64,000 nt of DNA, from assembly GCA_964057225.1 (NCBI GenBank), contig OZ059897.1, positions 12,214,001 to 12,278,000 of the forward strand, read 5' to 3'. Both the position numbers and the translations under genes were made by a program. The notes under the pieces are model-generated. The model worked only from the letters and a program-made list of their open reading frames with translations. It was not told the DNA's origin and did no database searches. The stretch comes from Auanema rhodensis (lineage: Eukaryota; Nematoda; Chromadorea; Rhabditida; Rhabditidae). Shown here one piece after another: positions 24,681 to 39,200 of the stretch. Position 1 is the stretch's first letter. Each line of letters opens with the position of its first letter.

Positions 24681-27600
24681 TTAAAAGCCAGATTCTTCAA
24701 TACCCTCATCGTCTTCAAATGCTGGATTCTGATGAATTTCAACAGACGATGGAGATGTAATGGCAGCTTGGTTTAGAGATTGTAAAGCATGAAGTATACA
24801 ATGATGAATAAATATATACTGTTGCTGAAAATATTACAAATATTTTAATAATTTTAATGAAAACTTCAAGTATTTACCTCATTTTGAACCATATGACAAC
24901 GTTCTAAACGCATTTCGTATACGATGCCGTATACATCAATGGGCCTATCCAATTGAATTGTTTGAAGAAGTCGATCTATTGTGATGAATGTACCAGAACG
25001 ACCAACACCAGCACTGTAATTTTTATGTTTTCAGTATTGATAGATATGATTTGAAATAGATAGTACCTGCAGTGAACGATTGTAGGCTTATTATGAGCAG
25101 AATGAGGTAGTTTTGAACGGAACAGACGAACAAAGCGAATAATTCCTTCCGGATGATCAGGAACTCCAAAATCTGGCCAAGCCATGTAATGTAAATGTCT
25201 AAAAATTTTAAGAAATGTATATATAATATCTATGTATTAAGTATGATTTACCTAATAATTCGAGATGGAGATGGATCATTTAACTTCGTTAGACGAAGTT
25301 CTCGTACAGTAAATTCTTCATAATGTGTTTCGCACATTAATGTTACCTTTAATGTATTCAAATATATATATTATACTTTTAAAATAATAGAATTACCTCT
25401 ATATCAGCATAGATTACAGTCATATGCTCAGCATCAGGCCAATATTGATGGCATTTATCTCGTCCCTTTTCAACACATTTGGTTAAAGCAATGATTGAAG
25501 GACATTGCTGCTCCCAAGCCATCTATAAATTGTAAAATATATTTGTTTAATTACTTAATTTGGTACAAGAAATATAAGTTATTGTTATACTAACCTGCCA
25601 GAAGGCATCACGTGTACTAGGAAGTGGACCTTGAGCAGCAATAAACTCACGTCGAGATGAGAATCCCTAAAAATCAGAGAAAATGAAAATTTTATGAAAG
25701 TGCAGAAACAGTATATTTTAAAAATGAAAAATGAAATACTATAACATACCGGCATGTAATTAGCATTTATATAATCTGATCCATCTTCATCGTCAACATG
25801 TATGAGCTTGACTCTTGAATGATCAAATGGAAGAATATTAGTAAACCGATTCTTAGATCTGTTGACAGGAAGATCAGAAGCATGATATGACTGCCCAACA
25901 CCAATGTTTTTTAAACTCTGTAAAAGGACATTTTAGGTAAAGAAAACAAACATCTTACATATTTCAAGTGAAACAAAACTTCAAATTTGATATAAGAAAT
26001 CAAAGATTATTTAAATATTTTGAGTTAAAAAGGGAAGAAATATATTTATACTTATACTATTATATCAAAAAGTCAAAAGATCAACGTGATAATAAACGTG
26101 AAAACTGAACAACTCTCAAATCTCACAGAGTTATCTATCATTGTTTTATCTCTTTTATATATAATTTATTCTTATAAGCTAATATGATATAGGAATCTTT
26201 CTTTTTCTTTTAAAAGTATTCAGTATATCTTTTTCTATTTATACTTTTATAGAAACTAAAAAGAAAAAAAGAAAAGATAGAAAGATGATAAAAGATATAT
26301 CAGTTTTAGCTTTTTTTTTCTTCAAATTTTTAATATTAAACTATGATAGATAAGCATCTTTATAATTACCTCATATTCCTCTGAGAATCGGAATTCTGAA
26401 TCAGCACTCATATTGCGAACGTGGGCATCAAAATCACATTTTCGAACAGGACGACTAAAAATGAATTTTGAACCAATTAATAACTTGATTATCAATTAAC
26501 TAACCTTTTATAAAGATTTGCTCCAGTCATTATAGTATACAAAGGAGTTTTATGAATTGGACCACTTGGTAACCGTTCCAAACGATGATCTACTCCAGTT
26601 CGTTCACGCAAACTTCGACAACTGAAACTTTTCGTTGATAATATATTTTCATTTGACAATATCATTCCGCCAACTTCGTCACTAATATTTCTTAGAAAAA
26701 TAAAAAAAAATAATATTATGAATTGAAAGCTATCAGTTAAATGTAATAATATAGTTACAGTTTATTTCAAAATATTTGCAAAAGTTTAAAATGAAAAAAA
26801 TATTTTTAATAACTTTTCGTTGTTGAACTAGTAATTTAGGAATTCACTATTATTCAGTATTCATACAACAACAAAAAGAAAAATCATGAAATACTTACCG
26901 ACGATGATGACCAAATGTTGGCTGAAGATGGGCACTATTCGGTGCAGCTTGATCACCGTGTGGTGGAACATTCTGTGATCCATCTAATCCTAGCTTAGCC
27001 AGACAGTCGGCTGCCCGTTCCGCCATGATCATCTTGAGAGCTGCCCACTGTGACTCTTTTGCTGAATTTGCTGATGAACTAGACGAGTACGAAGCACTCC
27101 TGAAGATAAAATAGAATAAATTTTATGAATAGAACCATTTGATAATATAGTTTCAGTGAAGTTTGATTATAGAAAGTGAAATGAAAAAGTCTGAGAGAAG
27201 CAAAACTGAGGGTAGTAAGAAGATGAAGAAGATGAAAGCGAAGCAGTGAGCAGGAAATCAGATGATGAATCCGCCTAGGCAGCCATTTCTCGTTTTCATC
27301 TATCCTCCCGTGTACATGCCTCATGTGGGTGGGAGTTGAGGAAAAGAAGATTGAGAGAGTATTATTGAATTGGTCGGCTCCACTCTTCTTCAACAAGTAA
27401 GTCACGGGAGAAGCAAAGTAAAACTAAAAGGGAAGAAAGGAATAACGAGAGAGAGAGAAAGAAAAAGAGAGAAAGATGGAGAGAGAGAGTGAGAGTTAAA
27501 AATTTAGAAAGGATAAGAGAGTATAACAAGCTCTAAAGAGGGTAAAGGATAAGAAGTGGGAGTAGGAGGAAAAGAGGTATAAGCGAAAAGGATGTCAGAC

Positions 27601-30600
27601 AAGCAGTTTTCCTTGGATGGCTTCAAGCTTCAAATGGGCAAGAGAAAAGAACATCGAGCTGAGGGCAGATAAGATATGCGAAAAACAAGAATGACAAGGC
27701 GTTCTAGACAATGTTAGAATTCTGTCAATCCAATTTTCATTTTTATATCTTGAGATGAGCTTTTGATCACAAATTGAAATAATAAAATAATATTTCTCTA
27801 TTCTATCATTTGGCTATCCTCTTCTTTAATTTATCAAATCACACAAGCATGTCATCAAGTTTAATATACGCATGAATAAATATGAAAATGACATGAATAA
27901 CATGAAAGATACCCAGATTTCTTAGATGACCTAACATGCTCATCGACCTTTTCCACTTTTAGTGATCAGACACTCATTTTCTTTCAACCAAAATTATCTC
28001 ATCTACTTCATTTTCAAATCTTGTTCATTGTTACTTCACCTCCCATTTACATTCACACGTTCTTTATCTTCTATGCATTTTTTGTGTCAAAATCTCGTGA
28101 TTTAATCAATTAGAAATGAACATGATCTTCAGTGTGAAAAAAGAGCAGAATGAAGACAAAAGAATCGAAGAATGGAAGTATATATGTATGATGCTATGTA
28201 TGAAATGAAATTGTCTTCTTGAAATTTGAACAAAAAGTTTTTTTTTAAAACATTATATGTTCAAAAAATCGAAATACATATTGTATATATATATAGAGAG
28301 AGAACTATATATAGAATGAAATATATATATATTTAAATAAAGATATTTGAGAATATGATGCTAGGTGACTTGCTTCAGTGGAAACGTTTAGACAATATAT
28401 TGAAATTGTTTCTCAAATAGAAAACTCCTGGGTTGAAAATTAGGAAGTAATCTGATAGAATGAAGTCCGACAAGCTGAAGCCACACAAAGAAATAAGATT
28501 TAACAGCAAAGTATAGATATGTTGTTCAACTATTTAATCCATGACGCAGAAAAAAATTGGAGGAAAACAGCAAGAAAATGAAACCATGTTGACAACTTGG
28601 CTCATTGTTTTAGTGGTTAATAATAAAACTAATAACCTGGATGAAACAGCAATTGTTATTTGATTTATCTTCTAATTAGAATTGAATTATATGACAATCA
28701 AATTAAAAAAAAAGAATGAAGAAAGCAAAACTTCGTAGTCTAGTTGAAATAAATGAAAGACCTGCAGTACTTCTCAGCAGAAAAGTTGAGAAACAAGGTA
28801 CAAAAACATATATTCGCAACTATGTCGACGTAATTTTAAGCTTTGACCAAGATGCATAGATTATGGCTTATGATTTGATTCAGAAACGAAAAAAAATTTT
28901 TTTTTGTTAAATGAACGCGTAGATATAGTGAGCATCGGTGTTATGCTATTCTACTGAAATATAGTAAAAACTATGTTAGAGACGATGTCGAAAAATAGAA
29001 AAAAAGAGAAAAGTGTGGGTGGTCGGTCGGTCGGTTAGCAACCAGATAGTCTTTATATTTCTTTTTCTCTATATATATCTATATAAAAAATAAGAGATGA
29101 ATCTATGTATTTTTTTAAGAAATAAGTGAAACGTAAGAAGGGGAAGGAGGTCGTTTTTCTTTTTTTTTGTGGTTTTTTAACAAAAAAAAGAAGAAAAGAC
29201 ATCAGCTTATATATATATACATATATATAAGTTTGTTGCTCTTTTTTTCATTTTTTTAAGCCGTAAGATCAGAAGTAATAAATGAGTATGACATTTAAGA
29301 AGAACGATGAACTACATTTCATCTATAGCTATTTCGATACCGAATAAGAAACAAGAATATAAAGAAAGAAAAAGCAATAGGCAGCAAGCGTGGGTGTTTC
29401 TTCGCGTTTTTTTTTGAGTCAATTAGCTTTTTCGAATGTGCAATTGCAACAAAAACCATGAGCTTGTTGCTTGACCACGAAATAGAAAGAAAAGTAGAAA
29501 AAAGGCTAGAGCAAAAGCAAAAAAGAGGGTGGAAAAGAATGAGAAAGATGGGAAGCAGTATTATCACAGAAAATCTGACAGAATTCAGAATATTGCACAA
29601 TGAAAGAATCGGAAGGATGAATCTAATGCTTCAACAAGAACATAATGTAACAAGTGATAGGCAATAAGAATAACGAACAATAGACGGTAATTCAGAATAC
29701 AAAATGGATTCGATGTATATGTCGATGTGAATATAATCATCTGAAGTATTACGAAATGGTGGATGTGAACAACGTCATCGCCGTCATCATTTTGTCGTCG
29801 ATGTAGATAAAGTATAAGAACAACAATAAGTATTCTGGCTGTTAAAACGATGTAGACAAAGTGCTCCACTGTGCTTGATGACCAGAATTCTACCAGATCA
29901 GATTTATGGAGTCAGTAAGCAGTTTCAAAATAAAAGGAGAAATGAATATAAATGGCAAATTAAAATGGGGAGAGAGGGAGAGGTGGAGACGGGCAATGAG
30001 CTATGAGAAGGATAAGATGTATAGCTGATAGCAAATAGTTTTAAAGCAACAATTCCGCCATGTCTGATGATGGCTATGTTAGAGGGGAGGCAACACGACC
30101 TCAGAATTGGCTGCAGCCTCCATATTAAATGAGTAGATGATGTTGAAGCTCAGAGTAGTCGATTTAGTGCCGGAGGCATGTTTGAACGCAATGACGACGG
30201 ATGTCAATGTCATCATAGCCGATGAAAAATCTTGACGACAACAAGACAGCTATGACTATATCAACTGTGTTTTAAGGGAAAAAAAGCTTCCCTAAGCGTT
30301 TTGTTAAAACTAAATAATTCCCTTTCTATTGCGCATTCTGAGAAAATGAATTAATACAACAAGGACAAAAAAAACTAATTTAATAAAGAAATAATGAAAC
30401 CAATGCTGCAAAACCTTTGACGTGCAAAGAAAACAGAACAAAACTTTGAATGAGGACGACGAAAACCCTACCCAGTGGATTAGTAACGGATAAGCTTGGA
30501 TCTCAGACTCTTTTGTGCAGAAAGAACAGAAATTCTATTTCTTTTCAGTTCTAAAACTGATGCCATCAAATCCTAATTTGACTAATTGCTTGCAAAATGT

Positions 30601-33600
30601 GTTATTTGTGATTTTGTATGATGAGATAAACAATAAAAAAAACGTCTTCAAAGCCATTCAGCCGATATTCACAAGAATTTTCTCAATAATGATAAACATC
30701 TTTCAATTGACATGAGACAATAATTAAAATTTTAACCTCTAAGTGCAAGAGCGTTATATTTATCTTGTCATCACCTTGATCTTCAAATATACATCATAGT
30801 ATGTGGAGACGCCTTTCATTTTATGCTTTTGTAATGAATGTGTGAGCATATTGATTGTTGCCAGGGGCTAACTCAGGAGAAATGAGGAAGAACATATAAG
30901 ATAATATATATTATAGAAGAAGAAGAGGAGCATGGAAATATTGGTAGAGAAAGACAACCGTTCTGTCCTGTCAACAAATTCCATGAAGCCTTTCTTCAAT
31001 TTAAGTGGAATTATCTATGGGTTGCAATGAGCTGAGTTTTTCTTCAAAAGAAATCTGTAAAGTTCAAGCAACAAGCCATGTGGCTTAACAATAATCTCAT
31101 AAACAAATCGTTATCTGATCGATCTGAACAAAAAACAACAACAACAGCTAATCATAATTACCACAATGATAGCATATTACTTAGGCATATTATTTAAATA
31201 ATTGCTCAATATGCTTTTATTTCGAAGTGCATAACATCTCAAATACATCTAGTTCTCCGATCCTGCAAGAGCATTTGCGGAGGTGGGTTCATCAGATCTC
31301 GAGATATACGAATTTCGGCCCACAGGCCAAACGAGTGCGGACGATGGCGATTAAGGAGAGATGAAAAATCAAGATGAATTCAAATTCAAAGAACAGATAA
31401 GGTAAAAGAAATTAAAAGAAAACAAGTAAACAAAGATGAAGCAGCAGAAATAAATTTGAATGTTATGCCTCAGGCATGGCTGTCAGATAAAATACTGATC
31501 TGCGTTTAATAGAATGTGTTCAAATTATACTTTAACAAGAGCAATTAGTAAAAACATTACTTTCATAATAAACAGAAAAAAGAAGACAGAATAGCTCTGA
31601 TTGGTTTTTTCATCTTCTTGATGTGTTGTACCACTTCGAAATTGTCAAAATACTTGAAGGATTGGAAGATGAAACTAATTGATCGGATATATAGAGGAAG
31701 AAACAACAAACACAGATGAAGAACAGATTGACGGTCAACTTGAATGTTATTGAAGTTTGAACAATAAGCTGTGAATCTGGTACGGAATATTGCAGCAAGA
31801 CTAAAAAAGGCCGCTCACGAATACAAAAATAGAAACAAACGGCTGAGCAAATCTGCTTTCGAATACACTAGGTGAGCGCGATGTTAAACTGCGACTACCA
31901 GGTCGAATATATGGAATATGAAGGGGAATAAATCAAAAATGAAGAATATTGATGTGAGAATTTCAGAAAAAAAGTGTCAAACTTGTTAGAACATAAGGAA
32001 AATCTCATTGGAAGGCGATGGAAAGAATGCATTTCGGACGAGCAGAAAGATGTGAATGAAAAGGGGCTAAGAGTGAATCATCATTTGAAGAAGTTACCCA
32101 TGAGAACAACAGACATGAACAGATATATAGAAAATGGGCAGCGAGCTAGTGGAAGAAATAGGGAAAAGATAGAGGATGTATGGATGATGGGAGAAATGGG
32201 GGGGAGGAAATGAAAACTCTTTGGGATTTCTTTTCCCTGCCTCTAGCTGTCTTGCTCTTTTTGGTTGTCTTGTAGTAGTGTCATGTATGCCTGCCGAATA
32301 TTCATGCTAGGCTCCAAAATACACAGCTTAGAGAGCCAAGCTATGAAGAAGAGACGACAAGGCGAAGGAGCGAGGAGGTGGAGTAGGAGGGAAGCAGATT
32401 CTGGATCAGAGATGGACAATGAAAGAAAAACTAGAAAAGAGAAGCGAAATAGTATGCAGAGCAAAGAGATTCAATGGAGAGGCATGAGAAAAATGGGAAA
32501 GAGGCCCATTTATGAAAAACTTCCGAGGAGGTGGAGGAGGAGGAGGGGGAGGAGAAGTAGGGAAAGACGACGATGAAGTAAGAAGAAGAGTAGAGATGAT
32601 GGGCAGAACGTCGAAAGCAAAGTATTTCTCTCATTAGAAGAAATACAGAGATGGACGTTATTTGGAGGATAAAGATACGAGATATAAACAAGAATGACAA
32701 AATTATAGTCAAACAGGCTTATATTGTCGCATACATGTGAGGATAATTATATATATAATAATACTAGAAGAAGATTATCTCAGACGTCCACAATTAAAAC
32801 TCTACTGTTCAATTGAAAAATACATAGTATAGTATATAATACAAGTAATAATCATAAAAGCCTTTTCGGATATTTCAAGAAAGAGCTACTGAATAAAGGA
32901 AATATTTACCTCGATGACAAGATAAGTTGTTTGGCTTGCATAGTGAGTAGGCAGAAGCTAAGCATTTCTTGAATAGAGCTCCTGACTGATATTGTGGCTT
33001 AGATTAGAAAATATTCGAATAGATCCACTGATAATGATGATTATACATCAGTAATCTTAGTTTCGAATACCGCAACAGCCATCCGGAACTTTTCCGGTCT
33101 CATGGGTTTGCATAACCTATCAGCCAAAAATCTCACGAGCCAAAGATTGAACACTATGCAAATCAAGAAAAAGCTTAAAAAGGAATTTTCATGCAGCGGG
33201 TAGATGAAACACATATACACCTCACGTACGATATAGATATGCTAATTATGATAATAACAACTTGGAGAATGCGATCAAATTCTCATGGAAATTCATGAAA
33301 CATCTTGCAAATATTATCATAACTAAACATATAACTTAAAATTTTAAACAATAGTATGAAAAAATTATTATTTATATATAGTGTTTCATCTTTCCTATTG
33401 ATATTTTTTTTTCGATTGGATAAACAAGGGAAAAAAGAATGAAATAGAGAGGAAGAGGGGGACGACAAGAGAAAAGGAGACAAGTGAGAAGGAGACATAC
33501 GATGACTGAGGGGGGGGGGAAATATATTAAAAAAAAGTAAAGAAAACTGTTGAATATTTCAGACAAACTACGACAAAACGAAAGACATTCTTTCCTATTT

Positions 33601-34497
33601 TTCGAAACAAAATGATAAACAATTCAGTTGAGAGATTCTTCTTTAAAGTTTTCTTAATATAACTGAGATATATTATATTCTTAATAAGGAAAAAGGACAT
33701 AAGCATATGTGTGAGAACCTGTCGTCTACACCGGGTGGATGTTTGAACGTCTGTGCCATCATGGATTCTGAGGACAAACGACGACAATGACAAGCTTAAT
33801 CATCCATTTAGCCATAAAAGTGAGCTAACATTTTCAATATACATAAAGCGCATATATTTAAAAAGAATATATCACTCAGAAGTATATTCATGTATATATG
33901 TTGCAAGTTAAGCGTAAAAAAAGGCAATTTAGACTTGTTTTTCCGCGAGCAACAGCAATTGAAATAAAAAAAAAGAAAGCAAGTCTAATATACAGCTCGA
34001 AATATAGGACACATAAAGATATTCATTGCAAAAAAAAGTTCTAAAAATTAAATTTTTGGAGAACAGCATGGTCAGCGTGCTTCTCATTGAAAAACACATA
34101 TAACTAAATCTGTATTAAATCTTCTGTTTTCAGACTGGTATTGAAGATAATATAGATGAGGTAGACATGATGCTATTCAAATAAGCAACATTTAAGAGTG
34201 TGAGGGAGGAGGGATGACGCTCCATACGAGTAGAAACTCGTATTCTATAGCCTTACGAGCTGTTGATGAAACTAAATCCAGGGACAAACAGGAGGCAGCA
34301 TTTGTTTGATTCATGGTTAATACGCAAAGCTCAATCGTTTTCAAATAGATCGCTATATGCGCAACCTGTACATCTCTTATTGCTATCCGCATTCGAACAA
34401 AAAGAAGAGAGAGGGGAAAAGGTTGGAAGAGAGGATGAAGAGGGAAAGATGAAAATATGAGCACAAGCTAGAAAGACATAAAAATAAAAGAAGAAAT

Positions 34498-34537
<40 letters not shown>

Positions 34538-36178
34538 ATTTGAATGTAGAAAAGCTTTGAACTAGAAAAATTTGAGCAAAATAGATGAAAAAAATGGAAA
34601 TTGTACATATCATAGAGACATAGACAAACAATTCAGGATCATTCAATATCAAAAGACAATAATAAGAGGAAGCAATTCACGAAGTGGTAGATGACGAATG
34701 ATTTTCAAAAAAGTTAAAGAGAGAAGAGAGACAATGATATTTTGAATATGCTATTCTTCTTTTATTTGGACAGGAGAATGGCGGACATAAGCTTTGTAGA
34801 TCACGGAAATGCTATGAATGTAGCTAGAGGCGAAAAGAAGAAGTAAATAATAAAATTGATGATAGAATAACAGGCGAGTTAAATTTGATAAATATCCCTA
34901 AGGTAATATTGATGGGATCGAATAGATCAGGTCAATTATTTAAAAAATAAAAAAAATAAACGAGCATTAATGGTGTGATACAATGAGAAAAACAGATTGA
35001 CATGACAGAGATGAGAGATTAAAATACAGAATCACATTACCGGGGGGATAGTTTGAAAATTGGTTTTAGCCCACGCATTTTAATAATATGAAAGAAACTT
35101 GCTGATATTAAAGATCAGGTCGTATTAGTATTTGAGCTGTTTTGAAGAACAAGTCACATTGCGAATGGCACAATGCAATCATTTAGAAATTATCGAATAA
35201 GAAAGCCGGACTTACAGTGAGCTGTTAAAGCTATCTCTGAGAACGTCACTGACTAAACAAAGAAAAAAGAAATGCTGGTGATGGACTGTCAAGCTTTCTT
35301 CGCTCCCCCCCCCTCTTTCTCTCCTCCTCATAAGGGTGATTAGCAGAGATGGTGAAAAGAGGTATAGAAGAACAGATTAAACAATCCCGATGAAACGAAA
35401 GCAAAAGCGGATAACAGCATATAAACGTCTGTCGTCGAGCAGCTCACTTTTTCAGGTCTTAACATCAAAATACTCCGCTAATCTGGATCAAATCTGATCT
35501 ACTGTGTTACAATATCAGCTTAAAAATCTATTGTTTAAAAATTATATATAATTCCAGTGTGGAAATATTCTATTTAAGCTGTATGAAATGATTTGAAGAA
35601 AATATATTTCATGTATAATTTGGTTATATATATATATATATATATATTCGCATAGTAGTTGAGCCTATTCGTATAAAATCCAGGCAATGCGAGATAGAAG
35701 TAGGTATTTCTAAATTAATTACTTCAAGATATCAATGAGCAAATGACCTTAGGGAAATTCAATTTTACGTCAGAAAAAGTAAGAATAAAACCTTAGAAGT
35801 GACAAATGAAATGAAAGCCAAAAAAGAAAATATGAAAATGAAAATATGAAAAATGAAAATCACAACCTTCACGCTTAAAATTTAGTATTTGTTTTGTTTG
35901 TTTTTGTTGAGTGAATAGAATAAAGTAAACTGATATATTTGTGAATGACACCATACTTTAAGAAAATAAAAAAAATAAACTAACCTTTGTTTTTTTGACC
36001 GTGTCCAATAGGAAATTAGGATAATTCCAAGAAGACCAAAAAGTATGAACAGGGAAAGAACAACAACAACAGCACGTAATGAGAAGCCACGCGGAGAAGC
36101 TGCTGAAATATAAAATATTTTTTAAATTTCTTAAAATAAAAATATCGGATTCATATTTTTCTCAAAGATAACTATATA

Positions 36179-36214
<36 letters not shown>

Positions 36215-39200
36215 AGTAAAATGAATAAATAAAGAAATATATATGAATAATGAATATGATATATCCTTAAAAATTAAAAATCCGGTTGTTAAATCAGCAA
36301 TACAGCATGGAGGCTTCAAAGGAAAAAAAAAATCTACCGATGCTTACGATAATTGTGTATGGACTACAAGAGTGCACATACTCCCGATTTTACGAAACTG
36401 GATTTATTTCCTTTTTTGTATTCGTTTCATCGTTCAGAATACGAAGCATTAAAACAGGGAGGGCTAAGATGAGAATAGGACAAGAATAGGATGATTTTAG
36501 TTCAAAATTGAAAAGTTGCTCTCGAGAGAAAGGTGACAACGATATGTTATCACATGTACAGTGTGATGCACATGTTTTCAAGTATATTGAAACAAATATA
36601 AATATATTATGAAAAATAATTTAATATTTGTTTCATTTTGAATTAAAAGTTAAAATTAACATGAATAAATCGTCTTTTTTCATGTTGCTGCTAGTGTAAA
36701 CAAATCCTGAAACAGTCACGCTTCAAGGCTTTTAAAAGGGGAAAGCTATTACAGCACAAGAATACGATCTGAGCAATTTCAAGTTATATGTATATCCAGA
36801 GATATGACATTAGCAAACATTAATACAGAGTTTTCAGAATCGCATCTTGAGAAATTATCAGCTTCATAGCAAATATATTTTATATACTATATGCTATATA
36901 TATATAAATAGTTAGAAACATCATAAGAAAAGATTAAAGATGAAAAATGATTTATATTATTCTATATGCCTTGAAAATATCAGTTTGAGTTAGATATACA
37001 TATATAAAAGCAGATATGTACGTATATATGTATATAGTTAAATGAATGTATATATAATTATAAGAGAAAAATCGATTTTCTGAATGTAGTATGACCAAAT
37101 TTAATTTTTTACTCAAAATTATTAGATAAGTCTATTTAACATATCAAGGTTCGGACGCGTAGGTGATATGCGAAAATGAAGGAAAAACACTTGCATTTTC
37201 AGAGAAAAATTAGAAAAAGAATGAGAGATAATGAGCTATAGCTTTTAAGCATGGGAAATGTTATGTTTTTTAACAGCTTATCTATATTATCTATCTATCT
37301 ATATATCTATATCTATATATATGTATAATATATTCTAGAAATTGATAATAAATTTGAAGTGATTAGAATAAATATGACCTGAAGTTATAAAGAACACTGA
37401 TCATTAAACAGCCAGAAGAAGCTGATAAACCTTTGCAAAGAGCTAATTTCCGGTTTTTTACAAACACCGTTTTTCAAGCTGTTGATTTTTTCAAATGTAA
37501 ACAATAGAAATGGATGAATAAACCATAAATGACACATCTGACTTATTGGCCGACTATTATATATGAGAACAACGAATCAAACTATATATGCTAGCAAGTG
37601 ATAAGATAGCAAAACAGTAGAACTTAATTCTGAATAAGTCATATTAATTTTGAAATCTGCAAATAAGCAGGGGAAGTAAAAATTTGAAAAAAAAATTGTT
37701 AACGCATGATTGACAAAACATTAATGCGTAGGCATGATAAGAGATTTTTGTGTATAATGAAACAAGAGTATTTAGTAGTATTATATACTTGATTAAACAA
37801 AAATAAAATACTTTTATCTAAATATCTCGATTATTATGAATTTATTTTCTCTCTCACTATTCCAATCCTACATTTCAAATTAAATCCGCACAATTGTACC
37901 TAGTCATTAAAGCCAAAGCTTTTATTGCTTCTTATTCTCAATTCATTTCGTACAACTAGATAATACCCTTTTAAAAATTAAAAATAAAATAATATAGTTT
38001 ATGTTGCTATAGGATATAACTTTCTCTTTTTGTATGGTCATATCATTATAAATATAAAGTCATAGATATCCAATGACGCTTGTTTACAATTCACCCACAC
38101 ACAATACGCCCAACAATCCGTAAAAGGTGTTGAAAAATGATGAAATGATGTATAATATCTTTACTATATATATATAAGTATATATATATACATAAATTCT
38201 TTCATAATTCAGATTATTGGTTAGTGTAGGACAGTGAGAATCATTTTCTATATCAATCAAACTGTAAATGAGTGTTGAGAATCAAATAAAGAGACACGAA
38301 TCATTAATTCTCTACATTAACACGTACTTTTCTACAGGTGTGCTAATAATCTATCTAGAAATAGAAGCGGAACAACAAATGCGTCTGATATTTGTATCGC
38401 TAGGACAGCTCAAACACTAGTTTTAACTTCATCTATATCTCTCTAGACTCTTATGTCTGAATCTCAATATTCTATATTTAGTAAAATATGAAAACAAAGA
38501 CATATAATAATACAAAGACATGAGAAATTAAAGCTTGAAAAACCGTATGGCAATATTAAAGATTATTGAGAGAATGAAATAAGATGAGAATGATAGAAAT
38601 AGGGGAATAGTCGTCTCAAAGATGCTATCACAAAGCCACGTGGGAGTAAAAAAGCAAAACAGTTCAATACGTGAATAAAGCAGGAAATTGAACATGTATA
38701 AAATAACAATTTCTGTAATATAGTTCATAAGAAAAGAAAAAAAGAGCGGAAAACTTCAAAAGGGAGAGTGTAGAAAATAAAATAGTGACGACTTCGTAAA
38801 TTAAATAAAAACATCAAAAACATCTCATTGACTCTTAAATCGTGTGAAAGGTTTCGAGCATTTTCTCTGTGATTAAGAGCGACATCTAAGTGTGCTTTTA
38901 CAACTGCAAGTATTAACAGATGATACGTTACTGCTGTCATAGCTGTTGCTGCTGGTAGTACTACTGCCGCTGTTTCAGTTCATTGTTAAAATTAAAGCAA
39001 ATGATTAGATATATTGCAAAATGTTGTTAATAAACATAAAAATATAAAAACAATACTGAATAGTTTTGTTGACAACTTGAAGATTTAAACTTTTTTTTGC
39101 AGGAAAATAGGAATAGAATAGTTAGAAATTTAAAAAGCCGTTAGAAATTTTTGTTGCTTAACCGACAGAAATGCAGCATTGAGTCTAGGCAATTATTGTT

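Larger units (their letters stand above)
27100..35984 (-). other. 8.9-kb phosphatase intron between TM exon and cytoplasmic exons
   Basis: It follows the TM exon (35985-36102, donor AG|GTTAG) and precedes exon 26899-27099 (acceptor TCTTCAG). It carries purine-rich plus-strand sequence for long stretches (27.4-27.7, 29.3-30.0 and 31.9-34.0 kb), GGA and TA tracts, poly-G and poly-C runs, and several compact hairpins listed separately. None of its open frames has a recognisable domain, so I see no nested gene. An internal promoter for a soluble phosphatase isoform is possible but unproven. Confidence 0.75.

Noticed and set aside
29019-29035. GGTC tandem repeat (about four units)
   Set aside because: Short and isolated; no link to telomeric TTAGGC repeats or to a gene.
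27079-35980. A nested gene inside the 8.9-kb phosphatase intron
   Set aside because: Many open frames exist on both strands, but they are Arg/Glu/Lys- or Ser/Leu/Phe-rich by composition, lack families and do not connect by plausible splice sites.
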